Shown here: positions 35,418 to 53,466 of the stretch, in pieces
How positions within the stretch are numbered: the first letter of the stretch is position 1
Layout of the letters: every line of letters starts with the position of its first letter
NCBI GenBank assembly: GCA_002118135.1
Contig: BDIU01000103.1
Coordinates: 372,001-436,000, forward strand
Source: Trebouxia sp. TZW2008
Taxonomy: Eukaryota; Chlorophyta; Trebouxiophyceae; Trebouxiales; Trebouxiaceae
DNA: 64,000 bases
Direction of reading: 5' to 3'
Notes under the pieces: model-generated
What the model was told of the DNA's origin: nothing
Seen by the model: only the letters and a program-made list of their open reading frames with translations
Database searches by the model: none
Made by a program: the position numbers and the translations under genes

Positions 35418-35547
35418 GTGGGCTATTGTGGGCTTTGGTGGGCTGTTGTGGGCTATTGTGGGCTGTTGTGGGCTTTGGTGGGCTATTGTGGGCTTTTGTG
35501 GGCTTTTGTGTGCTACTGTGGGCTCTTGTGGGCTCTTGTGGGCTGTT
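35418..35547 (+). repeat. 10-bp minisatellite, 13 units
   Basis: Thirteen units of gtgggctNtt or close variants in perfect register. The long open frames over it on both strands come from the repeat, so I do not call them genes. Confidence 0.9.
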
Positions 35548-35832
35548 TTGTAGGCTAGTGTGGGCGGGTGAGCTTTGGGGGTCATCTTGAGCCACATGGT
35601 AGGCAGGTAGTGATGTTTGTGGGCTCAGCTGATGGGCAATGATCTCAGGGCAAATTTGCTGCCTGTAAGAGGCCTGCCAGCAGAATGATTCAGCCAGCAA
35701 TTATGGTTCTCAGTAAAACCTAGGTTCAGGCTGACACAGCATAAACGGTGCAGCGCTGTGCGAAAGGCGACAGCGGCCCTGATGTAGCAAGCGTCGAGTC
35801 ATGCTGACAATGCTGCTGTGCGCCGTCCGCAA

Positions 35833-36321
35833 ATGATGTCGCCGCGACGTCTTTTGCCCAGAGCTGACAGTGATCACACTGATCTGTACCAGGTGAGCTC
35901 CTCTGCTGTGCGGTCCACGTCCTCGCATCGGCGCTGCATTCTGCCGTACATTACTTGCGGCAATGTGTCAAAGTGCGAAATCACGAGTCACCGCATCCGG
36001 ATACGCCAGCGTAGCTGCTGCAGGTCAAGTGATCATTGCAGACTGACCTTCAGAAGCAGCAAACTCCCTGCAAAAAATTGCTGGCACAATCACACAAGCA
36101 TCTGAAGCCGTCTCTTTGCAGCAGCAGCAACAGCAGCTGTCACAGCTGCAGCCCTTGACACTGCCTACCACAGCTGCTCACAGCAGTGCTGACAGCGTGC
36201 GCAAAACAGCACACAAGACCTGTCAGCAGTGCCTCTGCTGCTTGGGCACCAGCAATGTGGACCATGTCTCACAAAGCATGCTGCAATATCAGCATAGCTG
36301 TCTCAGCGCCAACAGCTGATG
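35833..36321 (+). CDS. Possible first exons of an unrecognised gene
   Basis: An ATG exon 35833-35892 (SPRRLLPRADSDHTDLYQ) ends at a good gtgagc donor. A second stretch, about 36066-36321, reads EAANSLQKIAGTITQASEAV then a Gln run, which looks like a coiled coil. The phases of the two do not fit directly, so at least one exon or border is missing. I do not recognise the protein. Confidence 0.3.
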
Positions 36322-36577
36322 TGCAACTGTGTAGCCTCACTAAAAACAGGTCTCGCAACTGTTCTGTTTCCCCCCGGAGCAATAAAGTAAGTCTGGAAGT
36401 TGCCCTGAAGATATGCATCCCCGCAGATGAACTGCTGAACTTGCAATGGGATGACTGCACCTAGAGATCAGGCTGCGTCAGTCTGCTGTGAGCACGCGCT
36501 TCACCTCGACACCTCACATCTGCATTGACGCAGCACAGATTTTTGTGAGCCACAGGACACACCACTTTGCCTCTCAC

Positions 36578-36735
36578 AAGCTGTGCTGTCAGAGTCAACC
36601 CAGTGCTTGCATGTTGACAAAGTCTGTTGGAGCACGTAGCAAGCAAGCATTTGCAAGAATCAACACAATGTTTCGTCAAAGCTGAAAATGCTGGCAGCCA
36701 AAAGCGTGCCAACAGGTTTTCCTGCTGTGCCGCCG
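36578..36735 (+). repeat. Dispersed ~155-bp repeat, copy 2
   Basis: Partner of the copy at 34793-34945, same orientation, 1.8 kb away. Confidence 0.75.
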
Positions 36736-39700
36736 CTGGCGTTGACACAGTGTTTCTCTCTGATGGGTCTGGCTTCTAGTCATTGAACCAGCTGCCTAAA
36801 TGCATGGGTCATTGGTCAGCAGTAAGATGGATGACAATGGAACTAAGGCTAAATTTGAGCAGCAGTGCTTTTTGGTCCCCTACTTCAGGCTACTTTAGCG
36901 AATTTTTTGCTGACACATGTATACTTGACATTAATTTGCTTGGGCTGTGATGTAAGTACATATGCTGTCGCCTACTAAACAATCTGCCATTGAACTATGG
37001 TCAAATACATATGACACCTGTGTTACATGCTTTGTAATGTACTGCACTGTGTAAGAGTTGTGTTGCTGAGCCATGAAAACTGCATGCAGACAGGGTCTAT
37101 CCTACCTGGCAATCAAGCGCTGCACCACAGTCTGCCAATTGCTCTTGCTTCTACAGCTCAGTTGATGGACATGCATATCATGCATATCCAGGTTTGTCTT
37201 TGATGGCCACCTTTCAGTTACCTGCAGGGACTCCTGCTGTTGAGCTATGAGGCCAGCATGTGTGTCCTCCTACGCCGTTACAGCATTTCAGCCCGACAGA
37301 CTCAGCAGTAGCACAAAGGCCCTGGCTAGCCACAGGGCCAATGTACAGGCGCTGCGCAAGATGTGTCAAAGATCCTGGGCAAAAGCATCCATGTCTTGAT
37401 GAGCAATACACATGTCTGCATGTCACATCCTATCAGACCAGACAGGCCCTTTTTCAGGTATGTCCTGGGAGGCAATACCAGGCTTTAACCAGCAAATCAG
37501 GAACATCAGTCACGCAGTTGTGCTGGCTTTGCTGTTGTCCAAACTCATGTGCTCATGCCTACATCTCATGCTAATTCTCTTGGGTGCTGCTTTGAGCACT
37601 CACAATGGGTGTGGGATGAAGCAACCTGCTGGCCGCATTCTTTCCAGCAGCAAAGCAAGGAGCAGTACTGCCGTGAGTGCTGTGGGTTGCTGTCGGCCTT
37701 GACATAACTATGCTGATAGTAACATGCTGCACTTTGCAGCCTTCACATGCAGCAGTGATGCAGTGTAGTATCTCTCGCAGGAGGTTGAAGGAATCTGTTG
37801 CCTTGGCCGCTGTGATCTAAGTGTCATTCGTTTACCTGTGACAATGCATTTAAGGCAGGCTCAGATGCTTGTTCTTGATGGCAGAGCACATCATGATGGG
37901 CTGCGCCGTTCTGTGCAGGAAAGTGAGGGGGATGGAGGGGGGGCAGCAGAGTTACGGGTGATCCTGGCTCAGGATGTGGGGCAAGGAACCTGGGTTTCCC
38001 ACCAAGGCATGGTCAAGTTGCAGGAGGTCAGCTGTCTTGCTGTGATGCATGCTTTGTCTTTCTAGGCAGATGGTAAACAGTTTTCAACAGAGGCGATAGC
38101 AGCTTGATGTTCTGTGTTGTGCGATTGACCAAAGCGAAGCTTCACTTTGTTCAAGCCTGGCCTATGTGAGTGTTGTGTCTGATGCTCTTGGTATCATTAT
38201 TTGCAGTCTGCACTGTAATGCTCAGAACAAGCCAGTCTCAGCAGGAAGGAAGCTGTACCACACACGTAGTGAATGCTCAAAAGCAGATTCATCATCATCA
38301 CAACTGCTGTGCCATTGCATCAGAGCATGCGACACATAGCCAAATCTCTTTGAGCATCAAATGTGTTTCAGCTTGAACCTGGTTTGAAGCTGCAGCTTAT
38401 CAAGAGGGAACAGGGGCGATGTGATGGCAAGGTGCTGTACCACAGCCACATGCAAAAGAGCTGTGGCAAGAACCTGACAGCAGGGTGAAAAGGCCCAAGA
38501 ATTGAAGGACAAGCAGCAAAACCAGCAGGTATGGGCATATAGCTGCTCACACCTCCCAAGGCGCCGGGATGAAAATGTGACTGGCTGCTTGTCTGTTGTT
38601 TCTCTTGAAAGCTGCTGGGACTGGGGCAGAGGCCTCGTACATTGAGCTAAATGTTGGGCCTATTTAGAAGCTTGGACGTCTTTGGGAAATGCAATGTCTT
38701 CACGCAAGTCTAACACACAACTATAAACAGGCAATGAAAGATAGAGTAGTTACTACATCATAGGCTCTGCAAATCAGCTTGATCATGTACAATTCCATGT
38801 TGCTCATGCACACATACATTGCTCCTTGCCTGTGGTACATGCATGATCATCACATGTTTGTTGAACATGACGATCTTTTGGCTGCTCAGCTGCAGCCTTT
38901 AAGCAGTATTTCAATTTGATGTAGGCTTTTATATTGTGTATTGCCCTCTTACTAGAACTCTTCTGCTGAGTGTTGGCATGTATATCGAAATTTGCAGGCT
39001 TGTGCTGTCTATTGGTCTCGATACACCTTTGTTGGTTAAATGATAGCATGTTTCAGTCAGGATCACATGTGAAAAGCTTCAGCATGAGATTTGAATTAGC
39101 TGCCATGCGCTGCTTGCAGTACTTCAAACTTTGATAAAATTAGAACCACAAGAAGCCACCTGCCTCACAATGCCGTCACAACTTTTGGAGCTGTAACGAA
39201 AGCAGTGACACTGCATGTAATGTTTCACCAGATCAAACATGTCACTAAAGGGTCATCAAGCTTCATTACAGCAAAAAGCAAAACAACTCAGCTCTTGCTG
39301 CTTGGCATTAAGACCTTAAATGCAAGCTCTACTGAGTACACATCAAACGCATATGCCACATGCACAAAGCAGTGATTTGCCTGCAAAAGTCTATGATCTT
39401 TCAAATGAAGCAGTTGTCTTAGTGAGCATGCAAACTGCCATTGCCTATGGCTCAAATAAATTGCAGAAAATGATTTGCCATACCAAACTGATCGAGCTAG
39501 TAAGCTCAGACTTACATTATTGAGGATCAAAATACAGCATGCAAGTGTCTAATAGATTTTCCGCTCATGATCAGCAACGACATGTCAAATGTCAGGCTTG
39601 CAAGCAGACATTGAAAATGCAAACTGCACAAGAAGCTAGTGGAGCTCCAATCCTGACTAGCATATATTGCTGCAATCGCAAACCAGATGCGTATATCTTG

Positions 39701-39813
39701 GATGATGAGCATTGTTGTAACACCTCAAACACGCAGAGCAGGGTAACAATGCTCCCTGCCTACCCTGCAGCAGAGATGGGGGCTTTCTTGATGCAGCTCC
39801 ATGCTACATCAGA
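36736..39813. other. Mostly non-coding, with two possible exons on +
   Basis: A segment at about 37859-38026 follows an acceptor-like aaggcag and reads LRVILAQDVGQGTWVSHQ, ending at an AG-gtcagc donor. A second, after tttcag at 38371, reads LEPGLKLQLIKREQGRCDGK and could end at a gtgctg donor. Both look protein-like and might belong to the gene starting at 35833, but I do not recognise the family. The rest shows nothing supportable. Confidence 0.3.
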
Positions 39814-40359
39814 CTACGGTAACATCTTGATTTCCCCATAATTATTCATAGGGTCATATGCTTGACAATCAAAGTCCATTGCAATGCTTGACCACTCACG
39901 CATCCACGGAGAAACAGGACCCCCAATCATTGGAAGAGCAAGGCTGACACGTCGAGTTTGCTGCCATTTCTTCAGTTCAGCAGTCTGCATGAGCACAGGC
40001 AGGTAATTGCCCCCAAGGTTGAGGAGCTTTGTATGTTGCAGGAGCTTTTCCACTAATGCCAGAATAGGTGCCCAGTGATTGGAGAAAATGCGGTTCATTG
40101 AAAGATTCAAAGCGTAAAGTTGAAGCGAGCTGCCTTGAAGCCAGTCAGAAAGCTGTGTCAGGTGGTCCAAACTGAAATTGTTGCTGGACAGATCGCAGAT
40201 AACTTGTACTTTCATATGACAACTCATTGCGAGGTTGTATTCGGCTTCGAGTTCCTCGTACACCTGTCGAAGCGCTCGTTTGGCTTGCGTTGCAGGAAAG
40301 TAAGGAGAAGGCAAATCTTTCCTGCGTCTTCTGAATAAGGACCTCGCATCTAGCTCCAT
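39814..40359 (-). CDS. Short LRR-like (RNI-type) protein, single exon
   Basis: Uninterrupted 181-residue frame. It starts MELDARSLFRRRRKDLPSP, a basic head, then a helix (ATQAKRALRQVYEELEAEYN). Then come leucine-rich segments of the cytoplasmic type: VICDLSSNNFSLDHLTQL, LQLYALNLSMNRIFSN and LLNLGGNYLPVL. No signal peptide or membrane helix. Segments with this pattern usually mediate protein binding. The last 50 residues lack LRR pattern. It could be an intronless gene or one exon of a larger gene; I chose the first ATG. Confidence 0.6.
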   Translation of the reverse strand: MELDARSLFRRRRKDLPSPYFPATQAKRALRQVYEELEAEYNLAMSCHMKVQVICDLSSNNFSLDHLTQLSDWLQGSSLQLYALNLSMNRIFSNHWAPILALVEKLLQHTKLLNLGGNYLPVLMQTAELKKWQQTRRVSLALPMIGGPVSPWMREWSSIAMDFDCQAYDPMNNYGEIKMLP

Positions 40360-40654
40360 GTCCTTCTGACCTCGCAGTCTTCTGTCCTTGTCACAGCCTC
40401 GCAGTCTTCATGCGTCTGAGTCCGTCGACGCGCCGAGCCCGTGAACGCTATATCAGCTCGTATGCTACCCTTGGACAGCTCGGATTTCTGAGCAAGCTCA
40501 GCTCTTACGATTCAGACTTTGGATGAGTCATCGTTTGCTTCCGCCAGCTGCTTTCGAATAGTCAGCCCAATCTTAAAAATTCTTGCCAAGCGCATTCCAG
40601 GGCTGAGGTCCGCTGGCACGGCAAGTCAGCGCATGTGCAGCCAAAGCAGCATTT

Positions 40655-41187
40655 TTATATATGTATACAAAGTGCACTGAGTTCAGGAGACGTTTGCAGC
40701 CATTGCGCAAGCAGTAAGTCGATGCTGTTCACATGAAATGGCGCTTGCTGACGGCATTTGTATGTTGCATAAGCTGTTGCAACAGCTATGTGCGTGCGAC
40801 TTTGACAGTCTAGGGTCACACAGGCTTCGCTGACATTTGGGCGCTGGGGTGGGCATCCGTATGGCCCGCTGTGAACTACAAATATGAACCGCAGCTGCAG
40901 GTTACCTAGAGAATTGCAGCTTAAAACCGTAGAGGGTAAGCCAATGACCGCCAAAGCTTCTGACAGCATGATCACAGTGGACCCAGACACGGACTTGCAG
41001 CTCGAGCAGTGTTGTAAATAGATATATGGTTGCAGCCATGCCTGTGATGACCATAGCGCACATGCAGCTTGCGTGACCTGTCAGATCCATACGCCGTGAC
41101 GCATAGCAATGCGAGCAGTGAACATATCGCAAATTTAAATCGTCCCATCGATGCAAGATCTTTTGTAAACAACGTCTTGGTGCTCAC
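40655..41187 (-). CDS. Possible small secreted protein exon
   Basis: An ATG near 41145 starts a signal-peptide-like leader (FAICSLLALLCVTAYG) followed by a basic, His-rich stretch (KLHVRYGHHRHGCNH). The frame closes near 40972, and a second open segment runs to 40655. No splice was proven and no family is recognised. Confidence 0.25.
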
Positions 41188-41699
41188 TTTAAAAGCTTTA
41201 AGGCATCAAGCTTGATTGACCATTGTCATGATCCTGTAAAGAGCAAAGAAGCTCTGGTGTCCGACCTGCTGTTCTCTTAGATGATTATCATGTCAAGATG
41301 TAGTCGCAAGCGACACTGAGACACTCTCCCAAAGTAATGCAAGCCTTCTGAGATCTTTGGGCAGCATCCTGATGTTGTGCAACCAGTGACCACTGGCGAC
41401 ATGCATAATGTCACGAGTGGATTGGCTGATCATAGGTGGCCATGGCAGCTTCTTTGATAGCTTTGAGGCATCAAGCTTTAAAAGCCTTAAGGCATCAAGC
41501 TTGATTGACCATTGTCATGATCCTGTAAAGAGCAAAGAAGCTCTGGTGTCCGACCTGCTGTTCTCTTAGATGATTATCATGTCAAGATGTAGTCGCAAGC
41601 GACACTGAGACACTCTCCCAAAGTAATGCAAGCCTTCTGAGATCTTTGGGCAGCATCCTGATGTTGTGCAACCAGTGACCACTGGCGACATGCATAATG

Positions 41700-46409
<4,710 letters not shown>

Positions 46410-47356
46410 GTTGCCCGGCAGCGATCTCGCGAAACGCTGACAACAATGTTGCACAAAACAGCAGATGTCAACAACGATTTGCTTGGCGTAATGCTGGGCC
46501 GTAAGTCGAACTACTTACCAGCTCTACCCAGCTAGATGCTGGCATGCAGTGCTTGTGCAGTGGAATGCAGGGTAACTTTTACATATAACATCCACTATTA
46601 TGGCAATGGCTGTAGGGAAGCCACTAGCAGCCTGAGCAACAAAGACGTCAGCCAGGCGTGGATGTGGCAGTGTCAATCAATCACACAAATGCCACCTGCA
46701 GCATGTCATCATTGATCTCTTACCCCTTTTTTGAAAACGATCAGTGTCAACATCGGAAGGGTGCTCGCTTGTCATGGAAAGCCAAGATTGCCATCCAGGG
46801 GCATGGCGCCTCAGCTGCAAATTACAGCAACAGATGATGATTGAACAGAATCATGCATCCATATGGAGGGACCCTTATTCATTGGTTAAAATCCGTCGGT
46901 CACTACCAAAGTACAAATAGGCATGAAATCGGACTAGTACACTCTGTAAACTGCACACTGACCACAAAACAATCCAGAGACCGCTATACAGTCCTCAACT
47001 ATGTTCAAATTGGATGTGAATTGGAAAGACAGCAAAACTGTAAACTGTGACAGGACAACATACACAAGGCAGAGCTATTGATGTTCTTCACAATCAAATG
47101 CGTGCAGCTGCACCCCAACAGCAGCTAAGCATGCAGCAAATGCCCCTGAGCAATACTTCTTGATGGCTTGCTGCATTGTGAAAGCAAACCAGACAGATCA
47201 GACCGCCGTTTTTGCGTTTTTAAAGAAAACAAGTAAACGCTAGACTACCACAGGCTCTCAGCGCAGCTGCACATGTAACACAACAACGAATTGCCGCTGC
47301 GCAAATGACACTCAGCCAGCGCCTCATCAAAATGGCAAGCTAGGCTGCATGACTTA
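46410..47356. other. Intergenic stretch
   Basis: Between the dihydrolipoyl dehydrogenase start and the 3' end of the first receptor kinase, both on minus, so it should hold the promoter of the former and the 3' UTR of the latter. Nothing else is supportable. Confidence 0.5.
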
Positions 47357-50300
47357 TCACTGACTTGGTTCTCGAATCTGGGAGAGCCTCTCTACAATCT
47401 CACGAGCTGATGGTCTTACTTCAGCATTCTCATCTAAACACTGTTCCACCACATCTGCAGTGGCCTGCGGACACTCTTCTGGCACCCTGTGCAAAGGCAG
47501 CAACAGGAGTCAGACGCTATGCTAAAGAATGTTGTTCATGCATGCATGCATGTCTCAAGACGCTACTGTCAATCTTTGCTGGGTAAATGAAGGTAAACAT
47601 ATACATACTGACATTACAGGCCATCTCTGACACACAGAGCCTCGTCAACTTTGCAAACTGTACCTGTGTTGTCACTGCTCTTCATGCGCCAAGTTGCTGA
47701 ACACAGTCACCTTGTTGAACCATGCAGCATGAGAGGGCAAGCATTGCTGCTTGACACACAGCAGCAGAAGACATGGAGCATGAATGACAGCACAATGAGA
47801 ACATGACTGACAGAGACCCTTGCAGACAAAACACAGTGTGGCAACGGTGTTTCCATGAGGGAAGCAACGTCGGACGGCCTGTCAGGGGCATGTGTCCGGG
47901 GGGGAGGGGGAGGCAGAAAGGGGGGGGGAGGGGTTTCAGAGGGGTATTGACCTGAGGGGCCTGAGCTGTCGGCCAGTTGGGGCCTCCCCAGCACAGATCT
48001 CCCACAGCACCACACCATAGCTGTATATGTCCACCTTCTCTGTACAGGTAGACTTGCCCAACAACACCTGCACACAAGTCACAGGTCAACTCTTGCAAAG
48101 CCCAGCTGATATGGCGCTTTGCGTTTGCGCCCAACTCAAATTGTGTGCAAGGACAAAGCAAATCATAACCCCTGCCGAGAGAGCCAAAACAACAGATTGG
48201 GTGGAACAGGTTGTAACGGTTACTGTGACAAGAACCAGAAGAGCACATATCCGCATGCAGAAGTGAAGACGCAGCCCACTTGTCACCATGGGAGCAGCAC
48301 CAGAGACATGCTCTGGCTGACTTTGTGAGCAAGCCTCAACATGATTATGCATTGCTGAAGCAGCAGCTGCCAATGTGAACGAGGTGAGCAAAGCAGTGCC
48401 AGGGTCAAGGCGACAATGAGCTACAGAAGCCGCTGATGAAACGGCATGGTACAAATTCACTATGAAGACATGCATTGAGCCCCAGCGACCGTCTCTTGTG
48501 AACACTCAAGCTATCTGACTGGAGGTTACCGTGCAGTGCAGCTGAGATATGGCCTGCTGCCTGCAGTTGGCGCTGCAGTAGTCACAGCTTGGACACAGGG
48601 CAACTTGTTTTTGATACTTCACAGCAAGTTGACTATGTTGACTGACAATCAAATGCAGCAAAGTCAGCTTGCAATAGGCTCAAGCAAAAGCCAGGTATAT
48701 GCAAGGCCTCACCTCAGGAGCAGACCAGGCAAAGGTGCCAACATTGTACAGGCAGGACAGGAACTGGCGGTGCATGATCTTGGCCAAGCCCACATCCGCA
48801 ATCTTGGCTGTGTTGTCACGCGCCAGCAGGATGTTGGCAGACTTCAGATCAAAGTGCACAATCTTCCTGGAGTGCAGAAAGTGCAGCCCCCTTGCAACGT
48901 CCAGAGCTATTCGCCGGCCGAGCCCTGGTGTTTGCGAACCGTCAGGAGTTTGCCTGCACACCCAACAAGGTTTCAATTGACATAATCCGTGCAGTATACC
49001 CTCAACACAATAATGCCCTCAACACAGTAGTGCTCTCATTGCCGAGCATGTAAGGCAATGGGGTCTGTATAACATCAAGGGGTTGCCTGCACATCCAGCA
49101 AGGTTGACATTGATACTTGTTTGACTGATTGATGATCTTGTCGTGATGTCCCCAGCGCTAAGCATGCCAGCCCTGACAGCTGTGCGCCATCAGAGAGTTT
49201 TCTGCGTGAATATGTTTACTGGTGCCTTGAAGCCAGCGACGCCTTCAGGGCGAAGCATGTAACAACGCGTACCTATGACCACTCATGGGCATTGTGGTGC
49301 ATGCGTCTTGAATAATGTTTACAATGCAGCAAGGTCGAAAACAACATTGTTTTCAGTGCAAGTCATGCAAGCGCTAATCGGCGAGCAAAAGGCACAGTCA
49401 GCTAAGGTGTGTTGCACAGATGACTGTGGCACCAGCGTCTGTACAAGACGTAGTAATCCTGTTGTTCGTGAGCACAGTCTTAAGAACAGCTTCATCCCAA
49501 TTACCTTGCCAGTTGAAGGGGACAGCAGCCTCTCCAAATCACCTGTCAAGGTTATAGGGATGACGTGTTCTCAAGATTCTGCTTGTGAACAAAAAGCTTC
49601 ATGCGACTTTGAGCAGAGACCGGTGGCACAAAGCATACCAGCTGTTGTGTTCAGGGCCATGATCAAACCATTGTACAAAGTAGCCAGCAAAGCCAGACAC
49701 CCAAAGATGTGCAGGCTAATCATTTTGCTTGGGATGGTGCTTGTGGAACATGTTGAACTGCAACATGGGCAAGTGAGGACAGCTCTCTATGCTTTACCTT
49801 CAGACTGCATGTTGTTCCTCAGCTGCTGGCAGCAATTTCCACTCCCAGACTTCACACATTTGGTTCAGTTGCGCAGTTATGGCACGGAAACAATGAAAAG
49901 CAGACAGCAGACCAGAACGTGTGCAGCGACTTTGTCCTATGCACAGAGTCACTGACCACGCAGACATCCTGTGCAGGCACGTAAATTGCATACTGCCGAA
50001 TTTGGCAGAAGACACACCTGTACCAAGCAAATCTGCCTTGACTATCCCTAGCAATGGCATGATACAAATCACCTCCTTCCATGAACTCAGTGATCAGCAT
50101 AGTCTGCTCCCTCTGCACAACAGAATTCACTGTTAGAAAGTGTTAATGCATTTTGATGAGTAAAATGTACTGAATGTAATGAGTGTAAAGGTCAGAGCAC
50201 CTTGCAGCTGACGCAATGAAGCAAGCATGAGAAATGGCATCTCATGCACAGCCATTGTTCTGGAGGCAGGCTGTATGAACAATTTACAGACTGTCAACAC

Positions 50301-53300
50301 TGAGGAGCATTGTTCAGAAGATCACACACTGCGATAGAATGGTCTTCAATAAAGAGCTGCAATGAGTCGCACAGCATGCAACAAGGCCAGGCAATACTGC
50401 TGGACAATGCATTGCATGCATAGTCGCTGCCCAATGGTCAAAATTTATGCAGCCCTCAAATGTTCGCACATTGTAGCCTCATGGCTTTTGCATCAGGGTT
50501 CTTGCTATTGTCTTCTGCCCCCACCTGTATGCATGCGCCCACAAATTGTACGATGTTGCGGTCCCTGCAGCTCTTCAGCACAGCAATCTCTTGGCGTATG
50601 AGGGTCTCCCGCTGCCGCTTCAGCTCAGTCAGTGTCTGCAGGCGCTCCTCACTGGAGTCACTGGTATACTGTGGACCATCGTTGAAGACCTTGACAGCCA
50701 CCACCTGGACTCCTCTAAGCAATCCTCGATACACCTGCACTCACACATTGCAGCGTCATTGTCTGGGTAAGCAGGTCACATGCTGGCATGCTGCATCCAG
50801 CCTGAATCTTAGCTGGAAGCAAATTTTGGCACAACTGCATTCCCAGCTTGGGACTTTGATTGTCTGGTTGCTCGAACCACTTATAGCAGAAGTGTGCTGC
50901 AAGCAGCATGTATCACACTTTTAAGCAGAAGTCAGTAAAACTGCAGCCTGTATGCCTGCACTGCCGACTTGCAAATTTATTGTCTGATTGGCCCAAGTGA
51001 TACCTTGCAGAAGCACGCACATGCAGCTTCATGGTTTGAGCGGAGAAGTCAGATGATACAAGAGCATAGTGCATGCAATTCACACATTCGCGATTGGTTG
51101 CTGACAGCACAAAATGTGGATGCTGAGCATAAGGCCAGCCAACCGTCAGATAGCAGGGTTTTTGTCACTCAGCAGAGCAAACAAGTGACCGCATGGCCTT
51201 GTGTTGCTGAGATCATGCTTCTCTTGACTTGCTTTGCCAAGTGCGCACCGCAGCTTGCTTTCACAAGGTGAAAAAGTCTGAGCTGGTCAGGCTGCCTCCA
51301 AGACAATAGATTTTTTACAAGCCTTCCAAATTTGATTCAGGGGTTGGACTGCTTGCATGCTCATGACATGCTGCACTTTGCCATGCATGACACAAACAAG
51401 TCATCATGACATGGTGCAAGTTGCCATGCATGATAGATGACATTCATGCAGATTGGCAAGGCTGCTGCAGCAGCAACAGCTGAGTCTGCACCGAGAGACT
51501 GTTGGCACGCTCATGACAGGCTACAAGTTGACACGATCAATGTCAGCGGTAACAACCTATTCACATCATCGTGACACAAATTTGAAGCCTGCAGCTTTCT
51601 GTGTGTGCTTTGTCAAGCCATGCCAAAACACTATCTCTGAGCTGCAGTTGCAGGGCATCATGCTGCTACTGTGAGGGATCACAATGAGGATGTGACAGGA
51701 TCCAGACATAACAAGATGGGATGGCATGGCAAGGCACTCACCCTGCTGAACGCCCCAGCGCCCAACTCATACTTCCTGCCATCAGGCCGCAGCCCAATCA
51801 CAACATCCTCAACGTCAATCTCCCAATCCGAGAATGGCACATTGTCAATCCACGCCGGCGGGGGGTCATAACCCACAGCACTGGTGATGCGGATGTCTTC
51901 AGCAGAAGGATGCGAAGTGAAGCTGACTCCACTAGCCATGGGCATGAGACTGCCATTCAATGCCTTGGAGTCCAGCATGCGTGAGTCCGCCAGCTGTAGC
52001 GTGATGTCTTGCCGACTGTCTGCTGGATCTAGGGATGACTGTGTTGTGAAGCCTTTGTGGACTTTGAGGTACCGCCGCCAGATGATTACGGCCCCTGTGA
52101 GGATGCCTAGGACTACAGCCACTGGGACCAGTGTGGTGGTCAGGACAAAGATCAGCTTCTTGTGGTTTGAACCTGCACTCAAAGACAGACAAGTCATTAG
52201 CTCTGTCTGAGTGAGTTCAGTTTCTTGTGTTTTGGACCTGCACTCGGTGACAGAATGTGAAGGGTGTGTTATTCTATGAGTGTTGACAGGTGCCTCTGAC
52301 CTGATGTTCACATGCACCAAATTTGGCTTTGCAAGTTGTAAACTATCAGTAGCTGTGCAGTAGATGATGCAGCGTCTGCAGCATTCCATGCTGATGCACA
52401 CTGATGCCATGTAGCTGTACCTGAATGATGGTGTTCTTGACATGCACCTTGCAGGTTGTCGTCACCGTCGCGTGAAAGACGGAATGCCACTCCCGTCCAA
52501 GTGATGGCGATATGATGGCATGAATGCTTGAACTAGTTCGTCACACATAAACATGTTCTAGTTACTCGTTCAAATGATGGGCAGTCACGCAATGAATGCG
52601 TGGGCAGCCAAGCATCTGAACCAGGAAGATAGTGAGCACACCTTCATGAGGTGTGGCAATGCTCGAAACTGCTGAAGTGTTGGCGGCTGCTGGCGACTGC
52701 GGTGGTTCAAAAGACAGAAGGTAGATGCTGGAAATGGAAAGATTGGCTGCTTGAACGTCCTTGAGCAACAGGCTGGTGGCGATGATGGAGTTTAGCTGAT
52801 TGTGGACGTAAGAAATGTAGGATACATCAGCGATGTCAACTTCGTACAGAAATGTCATGGAAGGCCCAGGGGTGTACACGCCTGTGCCTGAAACGCTGAT
52901 GTTGCGAGACTCTGACTGCAAGTCTGGCAAAGGAACTACGCCTGGCTGAATCTCCCCTATGCTTGCAGAAGGGGAAGTGGCTTGCAGTTTGCGCCCAGTT
53001 GTGGTTGGGATTTGAGTGTAGTTCAGAAGATAGAGATTGTCAACTGAGACGTACATCAACCGAGTGGCAAGATTGACAGACAGGGCCCAATTGAGATTGG
53101 CGTTGCCAGGAACAGCAGATGGTCCTGAGACTTGCAGGAGGAAAAGCAGTATGCCCTCTGAAATTTCCTCAGGAGTTAGCTCTGGAAGCAGGCCTACTAC
53201 AGGAGAGGAAATAAGTGAGGTGGCACTGCTGTCAGGCGAAAGATTTGAGTCTGTTCCTGACATGCCGCTGGGCACATCGCTGCTGTTACCGTCCATGATC

Positions 53301-53466
53301 TCACCTGCATCAACTTGCACTCGTGAATATCGCAGCAGGACGAGCTCAACTGACAAAAGCAGAGCAACTTTTACGTACTTGTTTGCGCGTTAGCTTGAGG
53401 CAAAAGCGCCAGCGAGAACACAAGTATACATGTCAAAAGACTCAAAAGGGCAGATCTGGGTCGCAT
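47357..53466 (-). CDS. Receptor-like protein kinase (TKL group), copy 1
   Basis: Exons 53466-53379, 53349-52642, 52172-51742, 50734-50525, 50112-50018, 48953-48713, 48067-47952 and 47486-47357 sum to 2019 nt (672 residues) with matching phases. Signal peptide: SALLSLLTCILVFSLALLPQ. Ectodomain, about residues 30-265: Ser/Thr-rich start, then two modules each ending YLLNYT or YLLSFEP. Membrane helix: LVPVAVVLGILTGAVIIW. The kinase starts WEIDVEDVVIGLRPDG. Glycine loop ELGAGAFSRVY, VAVK lysine, ACIQREQTMLITEFMEGG hinge, catalytic loop IVHFDLKSANILL (HFD, not HRD), ADVGLAK (DVG, not DFG), GTFAWSAPE, DIYSYGVVLWEICAGEAP and a final RPSAREIVERL. Catalytic Asp, Asn and Lys are present, so it is probably active. 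It should sense an outside ligand and phosphorylate cytoplasmic partners. Confidence 0.9.

Noticed and set aside
35260..35700. Pro/Ser-rich frames around 35.4 kb
   Set aside because: By-products of the 10-bp minisatellite.
47682..48332. 216-codon open frame on -
   Set aside because: Overlaps a real kinase exon (48067-47952) in a different frame and runs into introns.
49275..49955. 226-codon open frame on +
   Set aside because: Lies inside an intron of kinase copy 1 on the opposite strand; no protein-like features.
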